Assembly: GCA_049510975.1 (NCBI GenBank)
Contig: JBEKYM010000005.1
Span: forward strand, 57,566-121,565
Source: JAKACA01 sp049510975
Lineage (GTDB): Bacteria; Actinomycetota; Acidimicrobiia; Acidimicrobiales; Bog-793
DNA: 64,000 nt
Direction of reading: 5' to 3'
A model generated the notes under the pieces. The model had not been told where the DNA came from. It was given only the letters and a program-made list of their open reading frames with translations, and did no database searches. Made by a program: the position numbers and the translations under genes. The first letter of the stretch is position 1, and the number at the start of each line of letters is the position of its first letter. Below are positions 17,021 through 25,392 of the stretch, piece by piece.

Positions 17021-19780
17021 CTAGGGCCGCACTGGCTCGGCCACGGCCGCCTCCAGCACGGCGAGCAGGTCGTCGCCGTACTTCTCGAGCTTGGCGGGAC
17101 CGATGCCCTTGCAGCGCGCCAGCTCGCCCAGCGTCGACGGGCGAGAAACGGCGATCCCTTCCAGATGGGCGTCGGAGAACACGACGTACGGCGGAACCTT
17201 GTCGCGGCGAGCGGTGTCGGTCCGCCAGCTCCGCAGCGCCGACATCACCGACTCAGCCGCCGGCGAGAGCTCGGGGCGCGTTCCCGCGGCGGCAGCTTTG
17301 CGACCGCCCGGCGCAGGGTGGCGCCCTCCAGCGGCAGCCGTGCGGGCATCGGCGGTCCCCAGCCGGCCGCGCCGCCGCTCGTCGGGTGCGTGAGCGCCGG
17401 CTGCGGCCGGCGCCGCAGCCGGCGTGAAGAGCTCCTCGCAATACGGTGACGGCGCCGCCGCGTCGGCGACCACGACGGCATCCACCGAAGCGCGTGTGAC
17501 GGCGACGTGGAAGACGCGCCGCTCCTCCTCGCTGTCGCCGGCCAGGCGGTGTGGGAAGAGCCCTTCGTCGGCTCCGTAGACCACGACGTGCGGCCACTCC
17601 CTCCCCTTCACGCGATGCACGGTCGAGAGCACGACGCCGTCGGGCACTCCGCTTCGCCCGAGCACCTCGGTCAACCACGACTCGAACGTGAGCGGATCCG
17701 GGTGCAGCCTCGCCACGCCTTCGAGGGCGGCGAGGTCGTCGAGGTGGGTCGAGCGGTCGAGGTCGCCCTTTGAGCTGTCGAGCACGTCCATGGCGCTGCC
17801 GAGACCGATCTGGAGGCGGATCGTTGCCAGGGCGGCTGCCGTGTCGCCGGCGGCGACCTTCCGCGCCACCGTCTCGAGGTCGTCGGCGTACCAGCGGAGC
17901 TTCTCGACATCCGCGCCCGAGAGGGCCCGCGACAACCGCAGGATGTCGTCGATCGAGGTGACGGAGCGCTTTTGCAGCATGTCGGTGACGTTGCGGGCGA
18001 TGCGACGGCTCGGTCGCCGGATCGTCTCGGCCACATCGGCGCGGCTGATGTGCTCCGGATCGGCCCCGATGCGCAGATAGGCCAGCGCCGAGCGGATGCC
18101 GGTGCGGGAGAGGATTGCCGCCCCGAGCGGTGCCGAGCACGGCAGACCGTGCTCCATGAGCGTGACCTGCACCGGCAACAGGGCCGAGTTGACTCGTGCC
18201 AGGACGGCGATGTCCGCCCAGGCGGCGCCGCCGTCGACCCAGCGCCGGACGTGATCGGCCGTGGCGGCGGCGTGCGCCTCGGGGGCGAGGCGCTCGACGA
18301 TCAGATCCTGGCTCGATCCGGTCCGGCCCGGCGGCGACATGATCGACTTGGCGACCCGCCGGCGGTTGTGGCCGAGCAGCGTCCGCGCCCCGTCGACGAT
18401 GGCCGGCGGGCAGCGGTAGTTCGTCTCGAGGGCGTAGGCCGCCGCGCCCGGAAAGTAGCTCCCGTAGTCGATGAGGTACTCCGGCGAGGCGCCGGCATAG
18501 CTGTAGATCACCTGGTCGTCGTCGCCGACACCGAAGACGTCGTAGGTCGGCGCCGAGAGCAGGCGGATGAGCAGCAGGTGAGCCGGCGTCAGATCCTGGA
18601 ACTCGTCCACGAGGAGGTGGCGCGCCGCCCGTTGGTCGTGACGCCGGGCCTCGGGGTCTCGCACCAGGATCTCGATCGCGAGGTAGATCTGCTCGTCGAA
18701 GTCGACGAGCCCTCGCTCGGCGAGCAGCTCCCGGTAGCGCGGGAACAGCTCGGCCACGCCGGCGGCGTCCGGGAAGGCGTCCTCCACCTCGGCCGGATCG
18801 CTCAGCCCGAGCCGGATGGCGGAGAGGGCATCGAGGTAGACCGCCCACGGATCGGTGTTCTGCTGGCGCTTCACCCGGAGCAGCGACTCGAGGAGCTGAC
18901 GGACCTCGACCTCCTCGATGACTCGACGAGAAACCCCGGTTCGGGCAAAGGGCAACGTGCCGTTCACGATCGCCAGCCCGAGCGAGTTGAGCGTGCGGAG
19001 GTGGGCCGGTAGGCCCTCGGTCCGCTCGGCCAGCTCGTCGGCGGCGCGCTTGTTGTAGGCGACGGCGGTCACCGTCGCCGGCGTCACGCCCCGATCGGCG
19101 AGCAGATGGCGCAGCCGCTCGGTGAGCACTCTCGTCTTGCCCGATCCCGCTGGGGCGATCACGCGGGCGGCGCCCGCACCGTGTCCGACGGCGGCCAGCT
19201 GATCAGCTGCGAGCTCGGCGGTGACCGCTGCGCACCGATCCGGTGTCAGCTCACCGGCTTCGATGGTCTCCCGGTGCACCACGACGGCCTCTCCCACCTC
19301 GAGCGGCTGCCGCGGCCCGCCGTCGCAGAATGCCGGCCGGCCATCAGCGAGCAACACGTCGCATCCCTCGGAGCCCTCAGGTCCGGGGACGACGGCTCCG
19401 AGCCGCTCGGCCCGGCGCCCATGCCACCAGACGGGCTCGTCGCCGTGAACGTCGTAGACGTTGGTCCAGTCGTAGTTGTTCGACCACACGAGGTACTGGA
19501 GCCGCTCGCGAGCGAACTCGAAGCGCTCCTCGAGCTCCCACACCTCCCGCTCATCGCGCTCGGGCGCTCGCAGCTCGGCGGGGTCGACGCCGAGCTCCAC
19601 GATGCACGGGCGGCGTTCCAAGAAGTGCTCGTGCAGCTGGTTCGCCGCCGAGGCGGGATCGGCGAGCACCGCCGCGTCGATGACGACGATCGGCCAGTCC
19701 GAGCAGACCGGAGGCAGCCGGCGCCCGGCCGTGACGACGACACCGCGGCCGAGCACCGCTGGACCGGGAAAGACGGGCAT
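17021..19780 (-). CDS. UvrD-type DNA helicase with HRDC domain and novel N-terminal region
   Basis: 919-residue superfamily 1 helicase. About 200 N-terminal residues (to GELTPDRCAAV) match nothing I recognise. Then come the helicase motifs: Walker A IAPAGSGKTRVLTERL near 205, VAYNKRAADEL, Walker B VDEFQDLTPAH near 392, GDDDQVIYSYAGAS, ETNYRCP, motif V VHRVKGREWPHVV near 730 and VFHVAVTRASVDAVV near 760. The C-terminus (about 850-915) is an HRDC DNA-binding domain with LARCKGIGPAKLEKYGDDLL. This resembles actinomycete UvrD2-like repair helicases. The ATG at 19780 is the longest start, and no better internal start is obvious. Confidence 0.88.
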   Translation of the reverse strand: MPVFPGPAVLGRGVVVTAGRRLPPVCSDWPIVVIDAAVLADPASAANQLHEHFLERRPCIVELGVDPAELRAPERDEREVWELEERFEFARERLQYLVWSNNYDWTNVYDVHGDEPVWWHGRRAERLGAVVPGPEGSEGCDVLLADGRPAFCDGGPRQPLEVGEAVVVHRETIEAGELTPDRCAAVTAELAADQLAAVGHGAGAARVIAPAGSGKTRVLTERLRHLLADRGVTPATVTAVAYNKRAADELAERTEGLPAHLRTLNSLGLAIVNGTLPFARTGVSRRVIEEVEVRQLLESLLRVKRQQNTDPWAVYLDALSAIRLGLSDPAEVEDAFPDAAGVAELFPRYRELLAERGLVDFDEQIYLAIEILVRDPEARRHDQRAARHLLVDEFQDLTPAHLLLIRLLSAPTYDVFGVGDDDQVIYSYAGASPEYLIDYGSYFPGAAAYALETNYRCPPAIVDGARTLLGHNRRRVAKSIMSPPGRTGSSQDLIVERLAPEAHAAATADHVRRWVDGGAAWADIAVLARVNSALLPVQVTLMEHGLPCSAPLGAAILSRTGIRSALAYLRIGADPEHISRADVAETIRRPSRRIARNVTDMLQKRSVTSIDDILRLSRALSGADVEKLRWYADDLETVARKVAAGDTAAALATIRLQIGLGSAMDVLDSSKGDLDRSTHLDDLAALEGVARLHPDPLTFESWLTEVLGRSGVPDGVVLSTVHRVKGREWPHVVVYGADEGLFPHRLAGDSEEERRVFHVAVTRASVDAVVVADAAAPSPYCEELFTPAAAPAAAGAHAPDERRRGRLGTADARTAAAGGRHPAPGGRKAAAAGTRPELSPAAESVMSALRSWRTDTARRDKVPPYVVFSDAHLEGIAVSRPSTLGELARCKGIGPAKLEKYGDDLLAVLEAAVAEPVRP

Positions 19781-19829
19781 CTCGGCTCAGGATACGCAGG
19801 GGGTGCGCGCCGGCGACCGAGCGCCGGGA

Positions 19830-21179
19830 TCAGGCCATAGCGGCTTGGGCGGCGGCGAGCAGCTCCGATCCGCTGTGGGGCTCCTCAGGGCTCTCGAGGT
19901 AGGCGACGACGGCACCGACCTCGACGGGCAGTTCCGAGTCGACCCGGAAGGGCACGCTCAGACGCTCCTTCACGCGTGCGGCGATGTCCGCCAGGCGCTC
20001 TCCGTCGAGAGAGCCGGTGCACACGACGGCGATGCCGTCCACGTCGACTCGGTAGAGCTCGTCGGTCATGCGGATGAGCGAGTTCACGCGGCGGGCGGCC
20101 ACGCGGATGACCTGGTCGGTGGTGAAGCCCCCGAGGGTGACACGTAAGTCGTCGAGGGCGCTCAAGCGGATGCAGACGAGACCGGGGCGTTGGCCGGCGG
20201 CGATCATCTCGTCGAGCGAGCGCACGAGCGTCTCCCCCAACGGCAGACCCGTGACGACGTCGACGTCGGAGGGCCAGGGCTCGAAGTTCCGCGCCACCGG
20301 GGCGAACACGCCCGCCCGGCCGAGGGCATGGGAGGCGATCTCGACGGCGTAGCGGAACGTCGCATCGCCGGCCGGCGACAGGACGGGGTCCTTGCGCGCC
20401 CAGGCGACCAGGCAGCCGACGACGCGGTCGCGATGGTTCGCCAGCACGGGGAAGCACCGCAAGGCGGAGTAGTGCCGGCGCAGGGCAAACTCCTGCAGCC
20501 CAGGTTCGAGGGCACTCACCACGAGGTCGACCGAGTCGAGCTTGGCGGAGAGAACGTCGTCCCAGGGCCCTTCGACCGGCACGTCGGCGAACTCGGGGGC
20601 GTTCGGGCACAGCTGCAACTCGTCGGAGTTGGAGGAGAACATGAGGAAGTAGCAGTCGTGGCCGACGGGCTCGCAGCCGAGCACACCGACGATGGTCTCG
20701 AGGGCGTCGTCGGCCAGATCCATGGCCGAGGGCTCGTCGGAGTCCTGCCAACCGACATGGGGGATGAGGGCGGCGTTGAGGCCGTGGCGCACGGTCTGGG
20801 GCCTCAGCAACACGACCGTCGCTCCCCGGGTGGAGCCGTCCGCCCGGTGAGCGGCCGACACCTCGACGAGCCGTCTGGAGCCGTCCGGCTGGTCGAAACG
20901 CGCCACGATGCTCGACGGCACCGCCCCGCCCGCCATCGAGCGGGCCTCGTGGATGACCGAGCCGACCAGGCTGGCATCGCCAGGGTGCACGAAACGGAGC
21001 AGATCCGAACCGATCAGATCGACGACCGGCCGGCCGAAGACCGAGGCGAACCGCCCCGAGACCTCGGCGATGCTGCGGCGATCCCGCAGGAGCACGACGG
21101 CGGCAGGCATGGCGCCGATGATGGCGGCGAGATCCTCGGAGATGGGGCTCGTCGAGCGCGACTGGGAGGGTCGTTTCAT
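19830..21179 (-). CDS. PAS/degenerate-GGDEF signalling protein
   Basis: 449-residue cytoplasmic protein. A PAS domain occupies about residues 10-120 (ISEDLAAIIGAMPAAVVLLRDR to FVHPGDASLVG). A GAF-like middle part (about 150-290) is followed by a GGDEF-fold domain (VDVVTGLPLGETLVRSLDEMI onward). The active-site GGDEF is lost: the matching position reads VDVDGIAVVC. It therefore probably binds rather than makes cyclic di-GMP, or acts as a scaffold (inference). ATG at 21179 is preferred because the PAS homology begins just after it; the frame stays open to 21401 without family features. Confidence 0.72.
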   Translation of the reverse strand: MKRPSQSRSTSPISEDLAAIIGAMPAAVVLLRDRRSIAEVSGRFASVFGRPVVDLIGSDLLRFVHPGDASLVGSVIHEARSMAGGAVPSSIVARFDQPDGSRRLVEVSAAHRADGSTRGATVVLLRPQTVRHGLNAALIPHVGWQDSDEPSAMDLADDALETIVGVLGCEPVGHDCYFLMFSSNSDELQLCPNAPEFADVPVEGPWDDVLSAKLDSVDLVVSALEPGLQEFALRRHYSALRCFPVLANHRDRVVGCLVAWARKDPVLSPAGDATFRYAVEIASHALGRAGVFAPVARNFEPWPSDVDVVTGLPLGETLVRSLDEMIAAGQRPGLVCIRLSALDDLRVTLGGFTTDQVIRVAARRVNSLIRMTDELYRVDVDGIAVVCTGSLDGERLADIAARVKERLSVPFRVDSELPVEVGAVVAYLESPEEPHSGSELLAAAQAAMA

Positions 21180-21390
21180 CTCCGGCAGCCCCGGCGGGGG
21201 AAGTTCATCCTGCTCCTTCGTTGAGTTGCGCGATCGAACGCCGCCGATCGCCCGATCGAGAACTCCGGTCGCCCCCGCGACTCCACCGCGACCGGGCGAA
21301 CCTACTCCGGCGAGCAGGGCGGCGGCAACAAAAGCCGGCTCATGACCGCCGGCGGGCACGGACGGGAATCGCAGCGCACCGAGCGGGGTT

Positions 21391-22419
21391 GTGCCAGTCA
21401 TGGTGTCTCTTTCGGTTCTCGACTTGGCGACGGTGGCGACCGGGTCGTCTCCGGCGCAGGCCCTTGCCGAGACGTCCGAGCTCGCTGTCGAAGCCGAGCG
21501 GTTCGGCTACGAGCGGTTCTGGGTGGCCGAGCACCACGGCATGCCGGCCGTCGCCAGCTCGAGCCCGCCCGTGCTCATCGCCCACCTGGCCGAGCGCACC
21601 ACGACGCTTCGTGTCGGCTCCGGCGGCGTGATGCTGCCGAACCACTCACCGCTCGTGGTGGCCGAGCAGTTCGCCACCCTCGAAGCCCTCCACCCCGGGC
21701 GCATCGACCTCGGACTCGGCCGCGCCCCCGGCACGGATCCGACCACGGCCCGAGCGCTGCGACGTCATGGGGATCTTGGCGCCGACGAGTTCCCCGACGA
21801 CGTCGTCGAGCTGATCAACTACCTGGCCCCCTCGGACGGGCCGCTCGGGCATCCCGCCCCCGTGCCGGGCCGCGGCTATCTCCCGCAGGTCTGGCTCCTC
21901 GGCTCGTCGCTGTTCAGCGCCGAGCTGGCCGGCATCCTCGGCCTGCCGTACTCGTTCGCCTATCACTTCAGCCCGGCCCACCTCGATGGCGCGCTGGCGC
22001 TCTATCGCTCGTCGTTCCGTGCCTCCGTCTTCCTTCGCGAGCCGCACGCCATGGTGGCGGTGTCGGTGCTCTGCGCGCCCTCGATCGAGGAAGCACGCTT
22101 CCTCGCCGAGTCGTCCGCTCTCTCGATCCTGCAGCTGCGCACCGGACGCCTCGGCCGTTTCCCCTCGCCTGAGGAAGCAGCCGCTTACCCGTTCTCGAGA
22201 GCCGAGCGGAGCCTCGTGGACGAGGCCATGGCGACCCACGTCATCGGCGATCCCGCCACCGTTCGAGACGGCCTGGCCGAACTGCACCGCCGGACCGCCG
22301 CCGACGAACTCATCATCTCGACGCGAGCCCACTCCTACGAGACGCGGCTCCGCTCACTCGAGCTCGTGGCCGCGTCGGCCGGCAGTGTCAACCCGGCCGC
22401 GCCTGCCAAAGCCAGCTGA
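21391..22419 (+). CDS. LLM-class flavin-dependent oxidoreductase
   Basis: 342-residue bacterial-luciferase-like monooxygenase. Family marks: LAVEAERFGYERFWVAEHHGMPAVASSSPPVLIAHLAERT near residues 31-70, LRVGSGGVMLPNHSPLVVAEQFATLEALHPGRIDLGLGRAPGTDPTTARALRR near 73-125, which is the MupA/Atu3640-type subgroup. These use FMN (or F420) to oxidise small molecules; the substrate is not visible. Start may be GTG at 21391 or ATG at 21400. A cupin gene follows 24 bases after the stop and may be co-transcribed. Confidence 0.88.
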   Translation: MPVMVSLSVLDLATVATGSSPAQALAETSELAVEAERFGYERFWVAEHHGMPAVASSSPPVLIAHLAERTTTLRVGSGGVMLPNHSPLVVAEQFATLEALHPGRIDLGLGRAPGTDPTTARALRRHGDLGADEFPDDVVELINYLAPSDGPLGHPAPVPGRGYLPQVWLLGSSLFSAELAGILGLPYSFAYHFSPAHLDGALALYRSSFRASVFLREPHAMVAVSVLCAPSIEEARFLAESSALSILQLRTGRLGRFPSPEEAAAYPFSRAERSLVDEAMATHVIGDPATVRDGLAELHRRTAADELIISTRAHSYETRLRSLELVAASAGSVNPAAPAKAS

Positions 22420-22443
22420 CTCACCAGCCCGAGGAGGACACCG

Positions 22444-22824
22444 GTGACCGAACACGACGGCGAGATCCGCAGGATCGACAAGCCGGTGCGGATCGAAGCC
22501 GCCGGCGTTCCCCCAAAGCTCATCTCGGAGTTCGTCGGCCGCGTGGCGACGGCGACCGAGTCGGTGTCCATCGCCGTCATGGAGAGCCCGACCGGATGGA
22601 GCGAGCCGGGGCAGACGCCGGACTTCGACGAGTATTCGCTCGTGCTCTCCGGCGAGCTCCTCGTTCGGACCAAGTCGGAGACGATCGCCGTCGCCGCCGG
22701 GCAGGCGGTCCAAGCACTCGCCGGCAACTGGGTGCAGTACTCGACGCCGGCGGCCGGCGGAGCGCGCTACGTCTCGGTCTGCGTGCCCGCCTTCTCACCC
22801 GACACCGTTCACCGCGATCCCTGA
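22444..22824 (+). CDS. Cupin-domain protein
   Basis: 126-residue single-domain cupin. DEYSLVLSGELLVRTKSETIAVAAGQAVQALAGNWVQYSTP (about residues 61-102) fits the two cupin motifs, but the usual metal-binding histidines are mostly absent (motif 1 has Asp/Glu/Tyr instead of HxH). A GAGGAGGA ribosome binding site precedes the GTG start. It follows the flavin oxidoreductase gene closely and may act in the same pathway. Confidence 0.75.
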   Translation: MTEHDGEIRRIDKPVRIEAAGVPPKLISEFVGRVATATESVSIAVMESPTGWSEPGQTPDFDEYSLVLSGELLVRTKSETIAVAAGQAVQALAGNWVQYSTPAAGGARYVSVCVPAFSPDTVHRDP

Positions 22825-22981
22825 GGTGCCGCGTCGAACGCCGTAAAGTGGCGCTCGCTCGCCAACTCGGGACCTTCGGCTCTAGGCACAAATCCGGCAG
22901 ATTCGTAGGCTCGATTCGGATCGCGCAGTCGGAGTTGTCTGGCTTTGTCTTGACCGAGCGCATGGCGGCAAGGAGGAGCAG

Positions 22982-24202
22982 GTGATCAATACCGGTGACA
23001 CGGCATTCGTCCTCATGAGCGCCGCGCTCGTGATGGTGATGACCCCTGGCCTGGCCTTCTTCTACGGCGGGCTGGTCCGCCGGAAGAACTTCCTCGCCAT
23101 CATGATGCAGAGCTTCATCTCGATGGGCGTCGTCACCGTGATCTGGGTCGCCGTCGGCTACTCGCTGGCGTTCTCGGGCGGCTCGGGAGGCTTCATCGGC
23201 AATTTCTCCTGGATCTTCCTGCGGGACGTCGGCACGCAACCGGGGCCGTGGGCGCCGCACATCCCGGCGCTCGCCCACTTCGTGTTCCAGGAGATGTTCG
23301 CCATCATCACGCCTGCGCTGATCACCGGCGCCTTCGCCGACCGTGTGCACTTCAAGAGCTACCTCAAGTTCCTGGTTGCCTGGAGCCTGCTCGTGTACGT
23401 GCCCCTCGTTCACTGGATCTGGGGCGGCGGCTTCCTGGCGAAGTGGGGAGTGCTCGACTTCGCCGGAGGATTGGTGGTGCACACGAGCGCCGGCTTCGCC
23501 GCTCTCGCCTCGGTCTGGGTCGTCGGGGCACGCAAGTTCTCCCCCGGTGAGAAGACGCTGCCGCACAACGTCGCCTTCGTCGGTCTCGGCACTGGCTTGC
23601 TGTGGTTCGGCTGGTTCGGCTTCAACGCCGGCTCGGCGCTGGCGGCCAACGGCGTCGCCGCCCATGCCTTCGTCAACACCGACATCGCCGCTTCGGCTGC
23701 GATGTGCACCTGGACGGCCATCAGCTGGTGGAAGCTGGGCAAGCCGAGCGTCATCGGCGCCTTCACCGGTGCCGTCGCCGGCCTGGCCTGCATCACGCCG
23801 TGCGCCGGCTACGTGCCGACGTGGGCGTCGTTCATCATCGGTTTCCTCGCCGGCTGCATCTGCTACGGAGCGGTCGCATTCCGCGCCCACATGAAGTGGG
23901 ACGACGCCCTCGACGTGTGGGCGGCTCACGGTGTGGGCGGGCTGCTCGGCTCCATCCTGCTCGGCGTCTTCGCCGAGCTCACGATCAACGCCGCCGGCCA
24001 GAACGGACTGCTCTCGGGCGACGCCGCCTTCCTCGGCAAGCAAGTGGCCGCCGCCGCCCTCGTGGCGGCGTATGCCTTCGGTGTCACGTGGCTCATCTTG
24101 AAAGTGTTGAACCACTTCGAGCCGATCAGGGTCCCCGACTCGATGGAGGCAGCCGGCCTCGACACCGAGCTCGAGGAAGATCAGGCCTACATCCTCAACT
24201 GA
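22982..24202 (+). CDS. amt: Ammonium transporter
   Basis: 406-residue inner-membrane Amt/MEP/Rh channel with about eleven hydrophobic segments. Typical segments are ALVMVMTPGLAFFYGGLVRRKN at residue 15, FQEMFAIITPALITGAFADR near 104, the Asp-containing VHTSAGFAALASVWVVGARK near 165, and DDALDVWAAHGVGGLLGSI with the second pore His near 310. The start is GTG at 22982, preceded by AGGAGGAGC. Unlike most bacterial loci, no PII gene (glnK) follows; the next gene is a patatin-like protein, 9 bases away. Confidence 0.95.
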   Translation: MINTGDTAFVLMSAALVMVMTPGLAFFYGGLVRRKNFLAIMMQSFISMGVVTVIWVAVGYSLAFSGGSGGFIGNFSWIFLRDVGTQPGPWAPHIPALAHFVFQEMFAIITPALITGAFADRVHFKSYLKFLVAWSLLVYVPLVHWIWGGGFLAKWGVLDFAGGLVVHTSAGFAALASVWVVGARKFSPGEKTLPHNVAFVGLGTGLLWFGWFGFNAGSALAANGVAAHAFVNTDIAASAAMCTWTAISWWKLGKPSVIGAFTGAVAGLACITPCAGYVPTWASFIIGFLAGCICYGAVAFRAHMKWDDALDVWAAHGVGGLLGSILLGVFAELTINAAGQNGLLSGDAAFLGKQVAAAALVAAYAFGVTWLILKVLNHFEPIRVPDSMEAAGLDTELEEDQAYILN

Positions 24203-24211
24203 GGTGATCAC

Positions 24212-25333
24212 ATGCTCAGCAACGTGCTCGATGTCTTCAGGCTCCGCCAGTACTTCAACGTCATCACGCGCACGCGTGAGCTCGTGGACGGCGTCCGCGA
24301 CGATGCCGGCTTTCTCCGCGACGCCCGCCGAGCCGTGCTGACACTCCCCTTCGAAACCCGCCCGACACCCGACCTCCACCCCTTCCCGCCACCGAAAGCG
24401 TTCCGGGCTGACGACCTTGCGGGCAAGCGGCTCGCCCTCGTCGCCACCGGAGGAAGCGGCGCCCTGGCGTCGGTCGTCGGGGCGGCGCGTGCACTGGAGG
24501 AAGCTGGCGTCCGCCCGGCCGTCATCTCGGTGTGCTCGGGCTCCTCGCTCTTCGGCTTCCCTCTCGCCGCCGGGCTGCCGGCCGCGGAGGTGGCAGCTTT
24601 CACGATCGGGCTGCGGCCTGAGGAGTACGTCGACTTCGACTGGCGGCGCCTGGCGACGCTCGTGCCGACGGCCGCCCAAGGGTTCGCCGGCGTCGTGAAA
24701 GGCGAGCGGATCGAAGCGACGTATCGAGCCCTCCTCGGGGACATGCGGCTCGGAGACCTGCCCATCCCCGCCTACGCACCGATCTGGAACATCGAGCAGA
24801 ACCGCGTCGAGTACATCGGCCCGCGCACGCACCCCGACCTCACCGTTGCCCGGGCCGTCCACATGGCGATCGCCCTTCCACTGTTCATCGAGCCGGTCGA
24901 GCTCGACGGGGGGTGGTGGTGCGACGGCGGCATCGTCGACATCTTCCCCGTCCGCCCGGTGCTCGACATCGAGGAGCCCTGTGACGTCGCCCTCGCCATC
25001 AACGGCTTCTACCCGGCCGGCTTCGCCGGCGAGAACGCCAGCGGGTGGCAGGATCGCCGCGGCAGCATCCTCTATGTCGCCAGCCAGGTCCGGACCTGCC
25101 AGCAGGTGGAGCTCGCACGTGCCAATCTCGCCCGCCTCGAGCAGCAGATGGACGTCCACATGATCGAGCCGGTCCCGTACTCGAAAGTTCGAGGAGTGGG
25201 TTTCTATCGCCAGTTCCTCAACACCGAGGACTGGGGAGGCTTCATGACCGCAGGGCGGGAGCAAGCTCGCAAAGCCCTCGACGGGACGGCGGGCCGAAGC
25301 GTCCCCCGCGCCCCGGTGTCGCGGGCGTCCTGA
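24212..25333 (+). CDS. Patatin-like phospholipase with altered nucleophile elbow
   Basis: 373-residue protein of the patatin family of lipid acyl hydrolases. The oxyanion loop reads ATGGSGALASVVGAARALEEAG near residue 77. The nucleophile region reads ISVCSGSSLFGF near 108, where GxSxG is normally seen, so both glycines are replaced while the Ser is kept. The dyad Asp is present in CDGGIVDIFPV near 236. It may be a low-activity or specialised hydrolase. It begins 9 bases after amt and is probably co-transcribed with it. Confidence 0.8.
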   Translation: MLSNVLDVFRLRQYFNVITRTRELVDGVRDDAGFLRDARRAVLTLPFETRPTPDLHPFPPPKAFRADDLAGKRLALVATGGSGALASVVGAARALEEAGVRPAVISVCSGSSLFGFPLAAGLPAAEVAAFTIGLRPEEYVDFDWRRLATLVPTAAQGFAGVVKGERIEATYRALLGDMRLGDLPIPAYAPIWNIEQNRVEYIGPRTHPDLTVARAVHMAIALPLFIEPVELDGGWWCDGGIVDIFPVRPVLDIEEPCDVALAINGFYPAGFAGENASGWQDRRGSILYVASQVRTCQQVELARANLARLEQQMDVHMIEPVPYSKVRGVGFYRQFLNTEDWGGFMTAGREQARKALDGTAGRSVPRAPVSRAS

Positions 25334-25392
25334 GCCGGGGACCGCTCCTCGTCGCCGCTGCGGGGCTGCCACATCTCTGCGAGGCTGGCCGA

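Noticed and set aside
22869..22883. GGGACCTTCGGCTCT, like a DosR box, about 100 bases before amt
   Set aside because: One half-site is off consensus (GGCTC rather than GGCCC), so it is weaker than the site at 38930.
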